Assembly (NCBI RefSeq): GCF_049445795.1
Contig: NZ_JBMSDT010000007.1
Location: 124,001-188,000 of the forward strand
DNA length: 64,000 bases
Origin: Larkinella sp049445795
Lineage (GTDB): Bacteria; Bacteroidota; Bacteroidia; Cytophagales; Spirosomataceae
Reading direction: 5' to 3'
This document shows positions 7,839-17,500 of the stretch, piece after piece. Below the pieces are notes generated by a model. The model was not told the origin of the DNA. It was given only the letters and a program-made list of their open reading frames with translations, and searched no databases. The position numbers and the translations under genes were made by a program. Position 1 is the first letter of the stretch. Each line of letters starts with the position of its first letter.

Positions 7839-8612
7839 TCATCTTCCCATCCAGCCGCCGTCGACGGTCAAAATAGTGCCGTGGACGTAGTTGGAAGCCT
7901 GGGAGGCCAGGTAGACGACAGCCCCCTGCAAGTCGGCCGCTTCGCCCCAGCGCCCGGCGGGGATACGGGCCAGGATGGCCGGATTGCGGTCGGCGTCGGC
8001 CCGGAGGGCGGCCGTGTTGTCGGTGGCAATGTAACCGGGCGCGATGGCGTTGACGTTGATGCCTTTAGCCGCCCATTCATTCGCCAGCGCCTTCGTCAGC
8101 GACCCGATGGCACCTTTGCTGGCCGCGTAGCCCGGCACCGTCACCCCACCCTGAAACGTCAGCAGCGAAGCCGTGAAGATGATTTTCCGGTTGTAATCGA
8201 CCTCCTGCGTGAGCATTTCCCGGCCAATTTCGCGGCTGATCACAAACTGCGCGTTCAGGTTGATGTCGATGATTTCGTCCCAATACTCGTCGGGATGCTC
8301 GGCGGCCGGTTTTCGGCGGATGTTTCCGGCGTTGTTCACCAGAATGTCGACAGGCGGACACTCCCCGCGCATCGTTTCCAGAAACGTGTAAATGGCCGCA
8401 CGGTCCGCGAAATCAACCGGAAAAGCGTAAAACTTCCGGCCCAGTGCAGTTACAGCCTGCTCTACCTCACTCCCTGGTTCGAGCGTAGCCGATACGCCGA
8501 TGATATCCGCCCCGGCTTCAGCCAGCGCAATGGCCATCGCTTTTCCAATGCCGCGCTTGGCGCCGGTGACAAGGGCGGTTTTGCCCGCCAACGAAAATAA
8601 ATCAAGAATCAT
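7839..8612 (-). CDS. kduD: KduD-type short-chain dehydrogenase (2-deoxy-D-gluconate 3-dehydrogenase)
   Basis: The protein has 257 residues from the ATG at 8612, chosen because SDR proteins of this family begin close to the nucleotide loop. It shows TGAKRGIG (16-23) for NAD(P) binding, NNAG (93-96), catalytic Ser149, and Tyr162/Lys166 in YAASK. The block AIAPGYIATDNTAALRAD is characteristic of KduD, which interconverts 3-deoxy-D-glycero-2,5-hexodiulosonate and 2-keto-3-deoxygluconate in uronate catabolism. No KduI, KdgK or KdgA is nearby. The neighbouring sugar-oxidation genes suggest it may act on a related keto-deoxy sugar. It is probably monocistronic. Confidence 0.8.
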   Translation of the reverse strand: MILDLFSLAGKTALVTGAKRGIGKAMAIALAEAGADIIGVSATLEPGSEVEQAVTALGRKFYAFPVDFADRAAIYTFLETMRGECPPVDILVNNAGNIRRKPAAEHPDEYWDEIIDINLNAQFVISREIGREMLTQEVDYNRKIIFTASLLTFQGGVTVPGYAASKGAIGSLTKALANEWAAKGINVNAIAPGYIATDNTAALRADADRNPAILARIPAGRWGEAADLQGAVVYLASQASNYVHGTILTVDGGWMGR

Positions 8613-8776
8613 GAAGAACAGCTCAGTAGATGAATACCCGTAAAGGTACAAATAGGCCCTCATCTACTCCAAACGAACCCAAGTACTTTAGCCCGTGTTT
8701 TAAAAGCAATTCAATTGTTCAATATAATTGAATTTACAAAGACCATTCTTTCCACTCTCAGCGAAGTCCTGTGTTT

Positions 8777-8881
8777 TAACGTACCCACGGACTTTAGTCC
8801 GTGTGAGCTAAAATGATCTGATAGATGATATAAACTAAAGGTCATTCTGGCTCACACGGACTAAAGTCCGTGGGTACGTTA
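8777..8881. repeat. Long perfect inverted repeat, CACGGACTTTAGTCCGTG family, copy 1
   Basis: Arms at 8777-8808 and 8850-8881 are exact reverse complements (32 bp) around a 41-base spacer. Each arm also contains the near-palindrome CACGGAC-TTTA-GTCCGTG. The right arm includes the stop codon of the FAD oxidoreductase gene. A related element lies at 47563-47675. Confidence 0.85.
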
Positions 8882-10870
8882 GAAGGCCGGAACGAATAGC
8901 ACAGCGTCGGCCACAACCGGGCCGTCGGGTTGGGTTGCCGCAATTTCCACAGATGCGGTTTTGCCTTTCGGCAGTTCATATTCGCCCAGCGCGACCCACT
9001 CGCCGGAGGTCTGCCCGACCACCACAATGTCCGACGGTTTGATCGGTATGGTTTTGGTCGCTTTGCCGTCTGCCACCGTGATGCCCAGTTCAGACGCGCT
9101 TTTGGGCAGGCGCGGGAAGTAGGTGTAAATCTTGTATTTACCCGCTTTGGCAATTTCCGGTATAAATCGCACGGCCCCGGTTTCGCCGGTTTCGTTTACC
9201 AGGTACGACGGGCCGTAACCGCCTTTGCTCTTGCTTTCCAGCCGCCAGTTGCCGTTGGTATTGACCCGCGTTTTGTCGTCGTTGTCCACCAGAATTTCGG
9301 GCGTGCTGCCGTCGGCCAGCGGATCGGTTTTCAATCGCTGTTGCAGTTTGGTGACATCAATTTTTTGCACGCTCGTTTTGGCATCAATCGCCATCGAGGC
9401 CGCCAGCGCCGTCGATTGGCCCAGCACCATAAAAACCGGCTCCATTCGGATCGACCCGTAGGCAATGTGAGAGGCCGACAGACAAACCGGCACCAGCAGG
9501 TTTCGGCACTCGTTTTCTTTCGGAATCAGCGCGCGGTACGCAATCGGGTACGGACCAAAACCGCCCACTTCGACGTTTCCTTCATTCTTCGCCATTTTCT
9601 GGCCGTTTTTCTCGATCACGATTCGCTGAATGTTGTGCGAATCCATCGTGTAAGCCGCCATGCCAACTCCGTCCGTCACGACTTCCTTGCCCTGGCAATT
9701 GGCCTGCGTCATGACGTATTCGCCCACCATCCGGCGCGCTTCCCGGACATACAGTTGCGGTGACCAGTTACCCGTGTCCATGTACTCATCCTTGGGATAG
9801 CCCCACTTCAGCATCTGCTCCCGAAGCTCCTGCGGTACGCGCGGGTCGTGGCCGAAGAAGTACAGCAAGCCCTTGGTATACAGCGCGTGATCGCGGATGA
9901 TCTGCGCCCGTTTCTCGTAGCTGCCGTCCGGGTACTCGTAATTCATGCCGATCATGTCGGTCGAAAAACCGTTGCGGTTGTTGATGTCGGTTTTCTTGTT
10001 CGGCATCCCGCTCCAGATAAAGTAGTCGTTGAGCGTGCGTTTCTGCGGTTGGGCCGCGATCAGCCGGACGAGCAATTCGTATTTCGTCGAATCGTAGCCC
10101 GCCGGACGCGTGATGGGCACCTGGTTGGCCGGGTCCGACGAGAGGCAGATGCGGTAATTATAGGCCTGCACCTTGGTATCGCCGGTGCCGTTGGGTTCCA
10201 GCTTCGCCGGGCTGACCCCCCAGACCAAACCGGATTCCGGTTTTCCGGGCGTTTTGAACGGGTCGATGCCGTCGGGCAACTGGTGGCCGGTCATCAGTTG
10301 CACTCCACTGAGGGTCTCGTTGTACTTCGAGTTGTCTTCCCGCCCAACGATGTACGAAACGCCCGCTTTCGCCAGCAGATCGCCTTCGTACGTGCAGTCG
10401 ATGAATATTTTGGCCCGCACGGTGCGTTTCGCAGACGGATTATCGGCATTTTCCAGCGTGATTTCCTGGATCTGGTTCCCGGTTTTCTTTACGCCAGAAA
10501 GCCGGTGGGCATACAGCACATCTACCTTGCCGCGCTTGACGTAATCCTTGAACAGGTCCTCGGCAACGTGCGGCTCGAAAATCCACTGTTCAAACTTGCC
10601 GTAGTGCTGGCCAATGCGCCGGTAATAGTCGCGAGCCAGGCCCGTGATGGCGTATTTGTTGCCGATGTCGGTCAGGCCCAGGCCACCGGAGGTCATGCCG
10701 CCTAGGTGTTTGCCGGGCTCGATGAGCAGCACGGTTTTCCCGGCTTTCCGGGCGGTGTAGGCCGCAATGACGCCCCCGGACGTGCCGCCGTAGACGCAAA
10801 TGTCCACCTGCTGGGCCAGGGTTGAAGTCAGGAAAAGGAGGTTGAGGCAGATTAGGATGATGTAGCGCAT
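8879..10870 (-). CDS. Secreted FAD-dependent oxidoreductase with golvesin-like C-terminal domain
   Basis: The protein has 663 residues. Residues 1-20 are a Sec signal peptide. The FAD-binding Rossmann fold starts at once: VYGGTSGGVIAAYTA (26-40), the acidic end of the second strand at LLIEPG, then HLGGMTSGGLG. The body matches the FAD_oxidored family. The last 130 residues, from about 535, form a beta-sandwich like the golvesin C-terminal domain, which usually binds carbohydrate. The likely reaction is oxidation of a sugar or sugar derivative in the periplasm, substrate unknown. A 100-base inverted repeat separates it from its upstream paralogue. It belongs with the sigma/FecR/SusCD locus. 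Confidence 0.85.
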   Translation of the reverse strand: MRYIILICLNLLFLTSTLAQQVDICVYGGTSGGVIAAYTARKAGKTVLLIEPGKHLGGMTSGGLGLTDIGNKYAITGLARDYYRRIGQHYGKFEQWIFEPHVAEDLFKDYVKRGKVDVLYAHRLSGVKKTGNQIQEITLENADNPSAKRTVRAKIFIDCTYEGDLLAKAGVSYIVGREDNSKYNETLSGVQLMTGHQLPDGIDPFKTPGKPESGLVWGVSPAKLEPNGTGDTKVQAYNYRICLSSDPANQVPITRPAGYDSTKYELLVRLIAAQPQKRTLNDYFIWSGMPNKKTDINNRNGFSTDMIGMNYEYPDGSYEKRAQIIRDHALYTKGLLYFFGHDPRVPQELREQMLKWGYPKDEYMDTGNWSPQLYVREARRMVGEYVMTQANCQGKEVVTDGVGMAAYTMDSHNIQRIVIEKNGQKMAKNEGNVEVGGFGPYPIAYRALIPKENECRNLLVPVCLSASHIAYGSIRMEPVFMVLGQSTALAASMAIDAKTSVQKIDVTKLQQRLKTDPLADGSTPEILVDNDDKTRVNTNGNWRLESKSKGGYGPSYLVNETGETGAVRFIPEIAKAGKYKIYTYFPRLPKSASELGITVADGKATKTIPIKPSDIVVVGQTSGEWVALGEYELPKGKTASVEIAATQPDGPVVADAVLFVPAF

Positions 10871-10886
10871 AGTTTGGAAAGAGTTG

Positions 10887-10986
10887 TTACACAGGGTTAA
10901 TCAGAGGACATCAGAGTTAATCAGGGTGTTTCTCTGATAACCCGCCGGACGGCCCCGTCTGATGTCCTCTGATTAACCCTGTGTAA
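10887..10986. repeat. Perfect 29-bp inverted repeat between the two FAD oxidoreductase genes
   Basis: Positions 10887-10915 are the exact reverse complement of 10958-10986. The spacer repeats the word TTAATCAG and has a GC-rich centre. The element fills nearly the whole gap. It may partly terminate or process the transcript, lowering expression of the distal oxidoreductase. Confidence 0.8.
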
Positions 10987-10991
10987 TGATT

Positions 10992-12740
10992 TTATTTTTT
11001 CAAAGCCGCCAGTTGATTCGCTTCAAAGTTGGGATCGGCGACGGAAAGCCCCTTCTCGTAAACCAGAATCGCTTTCTGTTGAAGCAGTGACTTCTGCAAG
11101 TCCGGCACCGCCAGCGCGTGCACCGACTGGGCTTTCTGCACGCACAGGGCCGCAGCCGTACCAGCCGCCTGCCCGAGCGCCATCCAGCAAGGTTCCATCC
11201 GGAGCGTCGAGAAACCGATGTGCGTGGCCGAAGCCGGAACGGGGGCCAGCAGGTTTTCGAGGGGCGAGTCCGGCACGATCACCCCGAACGGAACAGTATA
11301 CACCGCCGACGGGTAGCTGATGAAGCCGTCGAGGTGAATCCGGCCCGGTTCGCGCTTCCGCACGGCGTGCGAATCGAGCGCGTAGTGGCTGGCCGTGATG
11401 CTGTCGGTGTGGAGCGGGGGCCGTCCGCCCGGTTTTTCGGGTTGGGCATCCTGCGCCTTGAAGATGTACTTGCCCTTCATCCGCCGGCCTTCCCGGACGT
11501 AGAGTTGGCGGGGAAAATGGCCGTTGTCGGTGTATTCGTCTTTGGCCCAGCCCCATGCCGAGCACTCCTTGCGGAACCATTCGGGCAGTTCGGGGTCGTT
11601 TTGGGCGAAATAAAACAAGCCTTCCGTGTACTCCCGCAAGCGTTGGGCGAAACGGTCCCGCCAGTCCCAGCCAGAGGTCGGATACGGCCAGTTTTCTTCC
11701 GGTAAATCCGTCGAAATGAACGCATGGTGCTGGTTGTTGCCATCGTTTTTGCCGTTGGGGAGTTTCACCATGTTCGTCAGCCAGGCGATGCCTTTGGGCA
11801 TTCCGGGGACTTCGGGCGGCAAACCGGCTTTGGCCCGGCGCAGGTTCTCGACCCGCTGCGCATCGGGCAGTTTCATCATCGCGACGCCGGTGTAGTGACC
11901 AGTTTTCACGTCGTCGATCAGCGAGACATATTCCTCGCGGTTGTAGCGGGCTGGTTTCGGGATTTTGAACCGGATTTTCGGATCATTCGTCAGGCACAGG
12001 CGATAATTGTACGACTGGACGGCATTGTCGCCCTGAAACGTCGACCCTTCTCCTTCCGGCCCGGCCCAGTATTTGTACACCCGCCCGGCCCCAACTTCGC
12101 CGTACTCCGATTTGCCTTCCCGACCGAGGAAAAACGGCACCCCGGCGGCCGCGATCAGGTCGCCTTCGTACGTTCCATCGATGAAAAACCGACCCTGGTA
12201 GATTTCCGTCTTCTGGGTCGTGCGGTTCAGGACGCGAATGCCCTGAATGCGGTTTTGCTGGATCGTCAGGTTTTCCGGCTCAAAATCAAACTGCCGCATC
12301 GTCAATACCGTCACGTTGGGGCTTTCTTTCAGGAAATCGTTGAAGATTTTAGCCGCCACCGCCGGTTCGAAATGGTAACCGTCGGAGCAATCCTTTACCT
12401 GCTGCGAATCCGCACCGTATTTCTGGACATAATGCGCTTTGATTCGCTGGACAAATTCCAGAAACAAGCCGCCCGTAGCACCCCGCGTCGCGATGTCGGT
12501 AGCGCCCAGGCCGTTGGCGGGCAAACCGCCGATGTGGGCCGTTCGCTCCAGAATCAGGGATTTGCGACCGAGCCGGGAAGCTGCCACAGCCGCCATGATG
12601 CCGCCGGGCGTGGCCCCAACGATAATCAGGTCGTATTGAGTATCAGCGGTTGAGAGTGCATAGAGTTCAGGAAGCTGGGTTGTCAGGGCCAGACCGCTCA
12701 GGCCGGACACTTTCAGAAAATGACGACGGGTTGTGGGCAT
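10992..12740 (-). CDS. Tat-exported FAD-dependent oxidoreductase
   Basis: The protein has 582 residues. It starts with a Tat-type leader (TTRRHFLKVSG, residues 3-13, then a hydrophobic core), implying export in folded form with FAD bound. The Rossmann motif VGATPGGIMAAVAASRLG is at 41-58, followed by HIGGLPANGLGATDI. Later blocks such as RFFIDGTYEGDLIAAAGVPF and STLRMEPCWMALGQAAG match the neighbouring oxidoreductase, so the two are paralogues. This copy lacks the golvesin-like tail. It lies 20 bases after susD on the same strand, so it is very likely co-transcribed with the importer. Substrate unknown; an oxidised sugar product is the simplest inference. Confidence 0.85.
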   Translation of the reverse strand: MPTTRRHFLKVSGLSGLALTTQLPELYALSTADTQYDLIIVGATPGGIMAAVAASRLGRKSLILERTAHIGGLPANGLGATDIATRGATGGLFLEFVQRIKAHYVQKYGADSQQVKDCSDGYHFEPAVAAKIFNDFLKESPNVTVLTMRQFDFEPENLTIQQNRIQGIRVLNRTTQKTEIYQGRFFIDGTYEGDLIAAAGVPFFLGREGKSEYGEVGAGRVYKYWAGPEGEGSTFQGDNAVQSYNYRLCLTNDPKIRFKIPKPARYNREEYVSLIDDVKTGHYTGVAMMKLPDAQRVENLRRAKAGLPPEVPGMPKGIAWLTNMVKLPNGKNDGNNQHHAFISTDLPEENWPYPTSGWDWRDRFAQRLREYTEGLFYFAQNDPELPEWFRKECSAWGWAKDEYTDNGHFPRQLYVREGRRMKGKYIFKAQDAQPEKPGGRPPLHTDSITASHYALDSHAVRKREPGRIHLDGFISYPSAVYTVPFGVIVPDSPLENLLAPVPASATHIGFSTLRMEPCWMALGQAAGTAAALCVQKAQSVHALAVPDLQKSLLQQKAILVYEKGLSVADPNFEANQLAALKK

Positions 12741-12759
12741 AGGAATGGATCAGCAAAGA

Positions 12760-14427
12760 TTAATAACCGGGATTCTGCGTGAGCGCCTTGTTCGTGACGG
12801 TTTCGATGTACGGAATCGGCCAGAGGTAATCCCGGTTGGCTTTGAAAATCCGGACTTCGACCACCCGCATATCGGCTTTGTTGGGCACGTTGCTGTAGTC
12901 GGGTGTTCCGTTGGCGTCGATCACCGGGGCCGTCGCCAGCAGTCCCTTCGGAATCCGGCCCAAAAAGTTGCCGTTCAGGAGTTTGTCGGCCAGCTTCCAG
13001 CGCCGGATGTCTATTAACCGAAAGCCTTCATTCGTCAATTCATACTTACGTTCCTTCCGAATGATCGACCGCAGTTCGGCCTGCGTCTTACCGGTTTTGA
13101 TCGGCGGCATGTTCACCGTCGGGCGTTGGCGGACGGCGTTGATGGCGTCGTATACCGATTGGTCGATCTGGTTCCCTTCTATTTTAGCTTCGGCGTAAAT
13201 CAGTAACACCTCGGCGTAGCGGATCAGTGTCACGTTCAGTTCCGAGTTGTTGCGATCGTCCTTGTCGGTCAGGTCGGTGTATTTCCGCCAGCAGTAGCCT
13301 GTGTAGGTGGCAAACGCGTGAATGGCGTCCTGGTTGTCGATCCGCGCGCCGGTCGCGTAATTGACGGTTTTGACGCTGTCCTTGTGGGTTTCAAACTTGA
13401 AATTGAAGAAGTTGGAACCGGGTACCGCCACTGTGAAATCCAGCCGGGGATCACGGTTTTTGAACGGATCTTTCGGATTATACAGCGGAGATTTATCAAT
13501 CGTCAGCCCGTCGGTACACTCGTAGGCATCGATCAGCGCCTGGCCCGGCACCTTGTTGGAAGCCCCCTGCGCGTTCCGCGACAGGAAATTCTGCGGAGTG
13601 CTATGAACGACGGTGCTGGTTTTCAGGTACTGCAAGGCAAAAATAATCTCGCTCGACGTCTGGCCCCGGTACGAAAACAGTTCGCCGTAGTTCGGATGCA
13701 GTTTGTAGACGTTCAGGTCCATCACGGCTTTGGCGGCCTGGGCGGCTATCTCCCATTTTTCGTTGTAAAGCGCCGTCCGGGCTTTGGTCGCCAAAGCCGC
13801 TCCTTTCGTGGCGCGTCCGACGTTGCGGGCGTCGTAGCTTACCGGCAGGTCTTTGGCGGCTTCGTCCAGTTCGGTCAGGATGAAATTGACGCATTCTTCC
13901 TTGCTGCTTTTCGGCACCTGAGCGTCCGACAACCCCAGCGTTTTGGTCACCAGCGGCACCCCGCCGAACAACTCGATCAGGTAGTGGTAGGCGTAGGCGC
14001 GGACAAACCGGGCTTCGGCACGGAAACGGGCTTGCAGGGCCGCATCCATTTTGCCGTCCAGCTTGCCGATGTTGTCGAGAATAAAGTTACAACGGCCAAT
14101 GATTCGGTAGGAGTTCACCCAGACGGAATTTACAAATCCGTTGTTGCTGTCGTGGCTACCCTTGCCGATCTGTTGCAGGGCGCTGTTGTTACGGTCCCAG
14201 CCCAGGTCGGAGCAGTCGTCGAGCAGCAGTTGCGTCGGCATGTTGTCGCTCGGGTGAAAGTTCATGCCTTTGTAGGTGCCGTTGACGGCCAGTTCCAGTT
14301 CGCTGGCGTTGGTAAAATACGACTGGTCGGCAGGGCCTTCCAGCGGGTAGCGTTCGAGGTAATCTTCGCAGGCCGTCGTGCTGAAGAGTAGACCGGCCGC
14401 TAACAGAAGGTAATGTATTTTTTTCAT
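12760..14427 (-). CDS. SusD/RagB-family nutrient-binding outer-membrane lipoprotein
   Basis: The protein has 555 residues with a lipoprotein signal and lipidated Cys20 (LFSTTAC), followed by acidic residues (EDYLE). That pattern fits the Bacteroidota surface-export signal. The body has the TPR-rich SusD fold, with LFGGVPLVTKTL in the N-terminal part. The C-terminal SusD/RagB part includes RYAEVLLIYAEA, INAVRQRP and the closing IRRWKLADKL and LWPIPYIE blocks. It should bind the ligand at the cell surface as the lid of the SusC channel encoded just upstream. The gap between the two genes carries a GC-rich hairpin. Ligand unknown. Confidence 0.92.
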   Translation of the reverse strand: MKKIHYLLLAAGLLFSTTACEDYLERYPLEGPADQSYFTNASELELAVNGTYKGMNFHPSDNMPTQLLLDDCSDLGWDRNNSALQQIGKGSHDSNNGFVNSVWVNSYRIIGRCNFILDNIGKLDGKMDAALQARFRAEARFVRAYAYHYLIELFGGVPLVTKTLGLSDAQVPKSSKEECVNFILTELDEAAKDLPVSYDARNVGRATKGAALATKARTALYNEKWEIAAQAAKAVMDLNVYKLHPNYGELFSYRGQTSSEIIFALQYLKTSTVVHSTPQNFLSRNAQGASNKVPGQALIDAYECTDGLTIDKSPLYNPKDPFKNRDPRLDFTVAVPGSNFFNFKFETHKDSVKTVNYATGARIDNQDAIHAFATYTGYCWRKYTDLTDKDDRNNSELNVTLIRYAEVLLIYAEAKIEGNQIDQSVYDAINAVRQRPTVNMPPIKTGKTQAELRSIIRKERKYELTNEGFRLIDIRRWKLADKLLNGNFLGRIPKGLLATAPVIDANGTPDYSNVPNKADMRVVEVRIFKANRDYLWPIPYIETVTNKALTQNPGY

Positions 14428-14454
14428 GGAAAGATGTCCGATAAAGGTGGTTTT

Positions 14455-14519
14455 ACCCCCAACCCCCTGAAGGGGGTTTTTACTACGTGGGCCAAAGCCC
14501 CCTTCAGGGGGTTGGGGGT
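14455..14519. repeat. Perfect GC-rich inverted repeat (CCCCCAACCCCCTGAAGGGGG) between susC and susD
   Basis: A 22-base arm (14455-14476) is the exact reverse complement of 14498-14519. The element ends seven bases before the SusC stop. The same word family recurs at 43549-43632. In a susC-susD message, this hairpin could set the ratio of the two proteins; that is inference. Confidence 0.8.
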
Positions 14520-14525
14520 GAGCAT

Positions 14526-17500
14526 TTAGAAACTGACGTCAAGCCCGAAGCTGACCATTTTGACCTGCGGGTAGCTGCGACCCGTGCCGACCGGCGACTC
14601 CACGTCGTAACCGTCCCAGAACTTATCCCAGGTCAGCAGGTTCTGGCCGTTGACAAATACCCGCGCGTTGCTGATGCCCGCCCGCTGCGTCAGGGTCGTG
14701 GGCAGCGAGTAGCCAAGCTGGATGTTTTTCAGACGCAGGTAGGCGGCATTGCGCATCCAGAAGCTGGAGTTTTTCTCGTTGTTGGCTTCGCTGAAGGCTA
14801 ACCGGGGAAAAGTCGCATTCGGGTTTTCGGGCGTCCAGTGGTCCTTGTGCTGCTCCTGCACGGTACCACCCAGGAAGAACGGCATGATGCCCTGCTCGTT
14901 CAGCAACCCGTCGGCTTTGCCCACACCCTGCAAAACGATGTTCAGGCTAAAGCCTTTGTAGTAGCCGTTGAGCGTGGTTCCGTACGTAAACCGGGGAATC
15001 GTGCTGCCGATCACGACGTTGTCGTCGCCGTTGATGATGCCGTCGCCGTTCTGGTCTTTGTACTTGATGTCACCCGGTTTGATGACGCCAAACTGCTGGG
15101 CGTGGGCGGCCACCTCATCCGCCGTTTGGAACAACCCTTCGGCCTGCAAGCCAAACAGCGAGCCAATCGAATAGCCTTCCCGGTTGACCGTCAGGCCGGT
15201 TTGGTTGACCCCGCGCAGATCGACCACGGTATTTTTGACATCCGAAATATTGAATCCAACGTCGTACCGAAAATCCCGGATGGCCCCTCTATAATTGATC
15301 CCCAGCTCCCAGCCCTTGTTGTCGACCACACCCGCGTTCTGGAACGGCGCTCCCAGGCCGACGATGGCCGGAATATCCAGCGCCAACAGAATATCCCGCG
15401 TCTGTTTGGAAAAATAGTCGGCCGTGATCGACAGGTTGGAAAACAGGGTGGCATCCAGCCCGATGTCGGTCATCTCGGTGGTTTCCCACGAAATATCAGC
15501 GTTTGCCAGGGTGTTGAGCGCCACCACGTTGACAATCTGCTTACCCAGCGTATACGGCCCGAATTGCAGCGACGACATGAACGGATAATTCCCGCCCGGA
15601 ATATTCTGGTTGCCCAGTCGGCCCCAGGAAGCGCGGACTTTCAACTCATTCACTACGTTGGTCAGCGGTTGCATAAAGGCTTCCTGCGAAATCCGCCAAC
15701 CGGCTGATACCGAAGGGAAAAAACCGTATTTATTTCCTTTCGAAAACCGCGACGAACCGTCGTACCGGGCGTTGGCTTCGAGCAGGTATTTCTGTTTGTA
15801 ATCGTAATTAATCCGCCCGAAAACCGACTGCAACGCCCATTCCGACGCCCCGCCCGAGGCCCGCTGAATGTCGGAAGCTCCGGCGTTCAGCACCTGGTAA
15901 TCGGGCAGCAGAAAACCTTCGCGAAATGCCGAGGTATTGTCGTTGCGGAAATCTTCGCGGGAAAAACCGCCCAGCACCTTCACACCGTGGTCACCGTACA
16001 CCTTGTCAAAGGTCAGCGTTCCGCGCAGGGTGGTGTACATCGACCGGTTCGTCGTTTCGGTTAAACTGCTTTTCGCCGGAGCCAGAAAGCTGAGCGTACC
16101 GTCGGGTTTGTAGGCCTGCACGGCCTTGTTGAAGTTTTTGTCAATGGACAGCGCGTATTTCGGCGAATAGGCAATCTCGGCCGTCAGCGACTCGACAGGT
16201 TTATACACCAGAGCCGCGTTCAGCAGTACGTACGGGCTGTTGTTTTTGCGGGTTCCGCCATCGCGCGACATGGCAATCGGGTTGTCGCCGTTCCAGCCGT
16301 CGCCCCAGGTGCCGTTGGAATTGATGCCGATCTGGTTGGCCGGAATCCGGTTCATCCAGTGAAACACTTCTTCCGAACCCCGCCCCGGTTCGATGGTCGT
16401 GGCGGCTACCACCTGCAAATCGGCGCGGGCGCTGAATTTTTTGGAAAGCTGGATGTCGGTGTTGTTCCGAAGCGTATACCGCCGGAAGCTTGAATTTTCG
16501 ATGATGCCTTTCTGGTCAAGATAACCGGCCGAGGTCAGAAACCGGATGCGCTCGCTCCCGCCGTTGATGCTGAAAAAGTGGCTTTGCTGCAAACCGGAGC
16601 CGGTCAGCACCTCTTTTTGCCAGTCGGTATCGGGGTATAAATCCCGATTTGTCGGCCCTTCCGTGCGGTATTTCTGGATCAGGTCGTCGGAGTACAAGGG
16701 CGCCCGGCCCACGTTGACGTACGCTTCGTTGGTCATCAGCATGTGGTCGATAGCGTTGGCCATCTTGGGCAAGTTGGTGGGTGTTTGCCAGCCGATGTAG
16801 TTGTTGTAATTGACCGAAATCCGGTTGGCTTTGGCCCGTTTGGTCGTCACCAGAATTACGCCGTTGGCCGCCCGCGACCCGTAAATCGAGGCAGAAGCGG
16901 CATCTTTCAGGACCGAAATGGATTCGATCAGGTTCGGATCAATGCTGTTCATGGAGCCTTCGATACCGTCGATCAGGACCAGTGGGTCAGGGCTGCTGCC
17001 GCCCAACGTCCCGACGCCCCGAATCCGGATGGTTCCGGCATCGCCCCCCGGTCGGCCCGAGCGCTGCGTGACGGTCACGCCCGGCATCAGGCCCTGCAAG
17101 GCCGCCGAGGTCTGCCCCACCGGCCGCCGGGTGATGTCCTCGCTCGTGACCGACGAAACCGCCCCCGTCAGGTTTACTTTTTTCTGCGTGCCGTAGCCCA
17201 CCACGACCACTTCCGACAGGGATTTGGTGTCGTTTTCGAGCTTTACGGCGATGTTGTTGCGGTTTCCGACCGTTACTTCCTGCGAAATGTAACCGACAAA
17301 GCTGAACACCAGCACGGCGGTTTCATCGGGCACCGTCAACTGGTAAAAGCCCTTGCTGTCGGTGGTGGTGCCGCGCGTCGTTCCTTTCAGTACCACGCTC
17401 ACGCCCGGCAAACCGGCCCCGGTTTCGTCGGACACGGTGCCGCTCACGGTCACGTCGGCCACGACGGTTTGCCGGGGCGCTACCGATTCGGGCGTTGCGA

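Noticed and set aside
8777..8881. Palindromes as a CRISPR array or integron site
   Set aside because: There is only one pair of arms with a unique spacer, no repeated units, and no cas or integrase gene.
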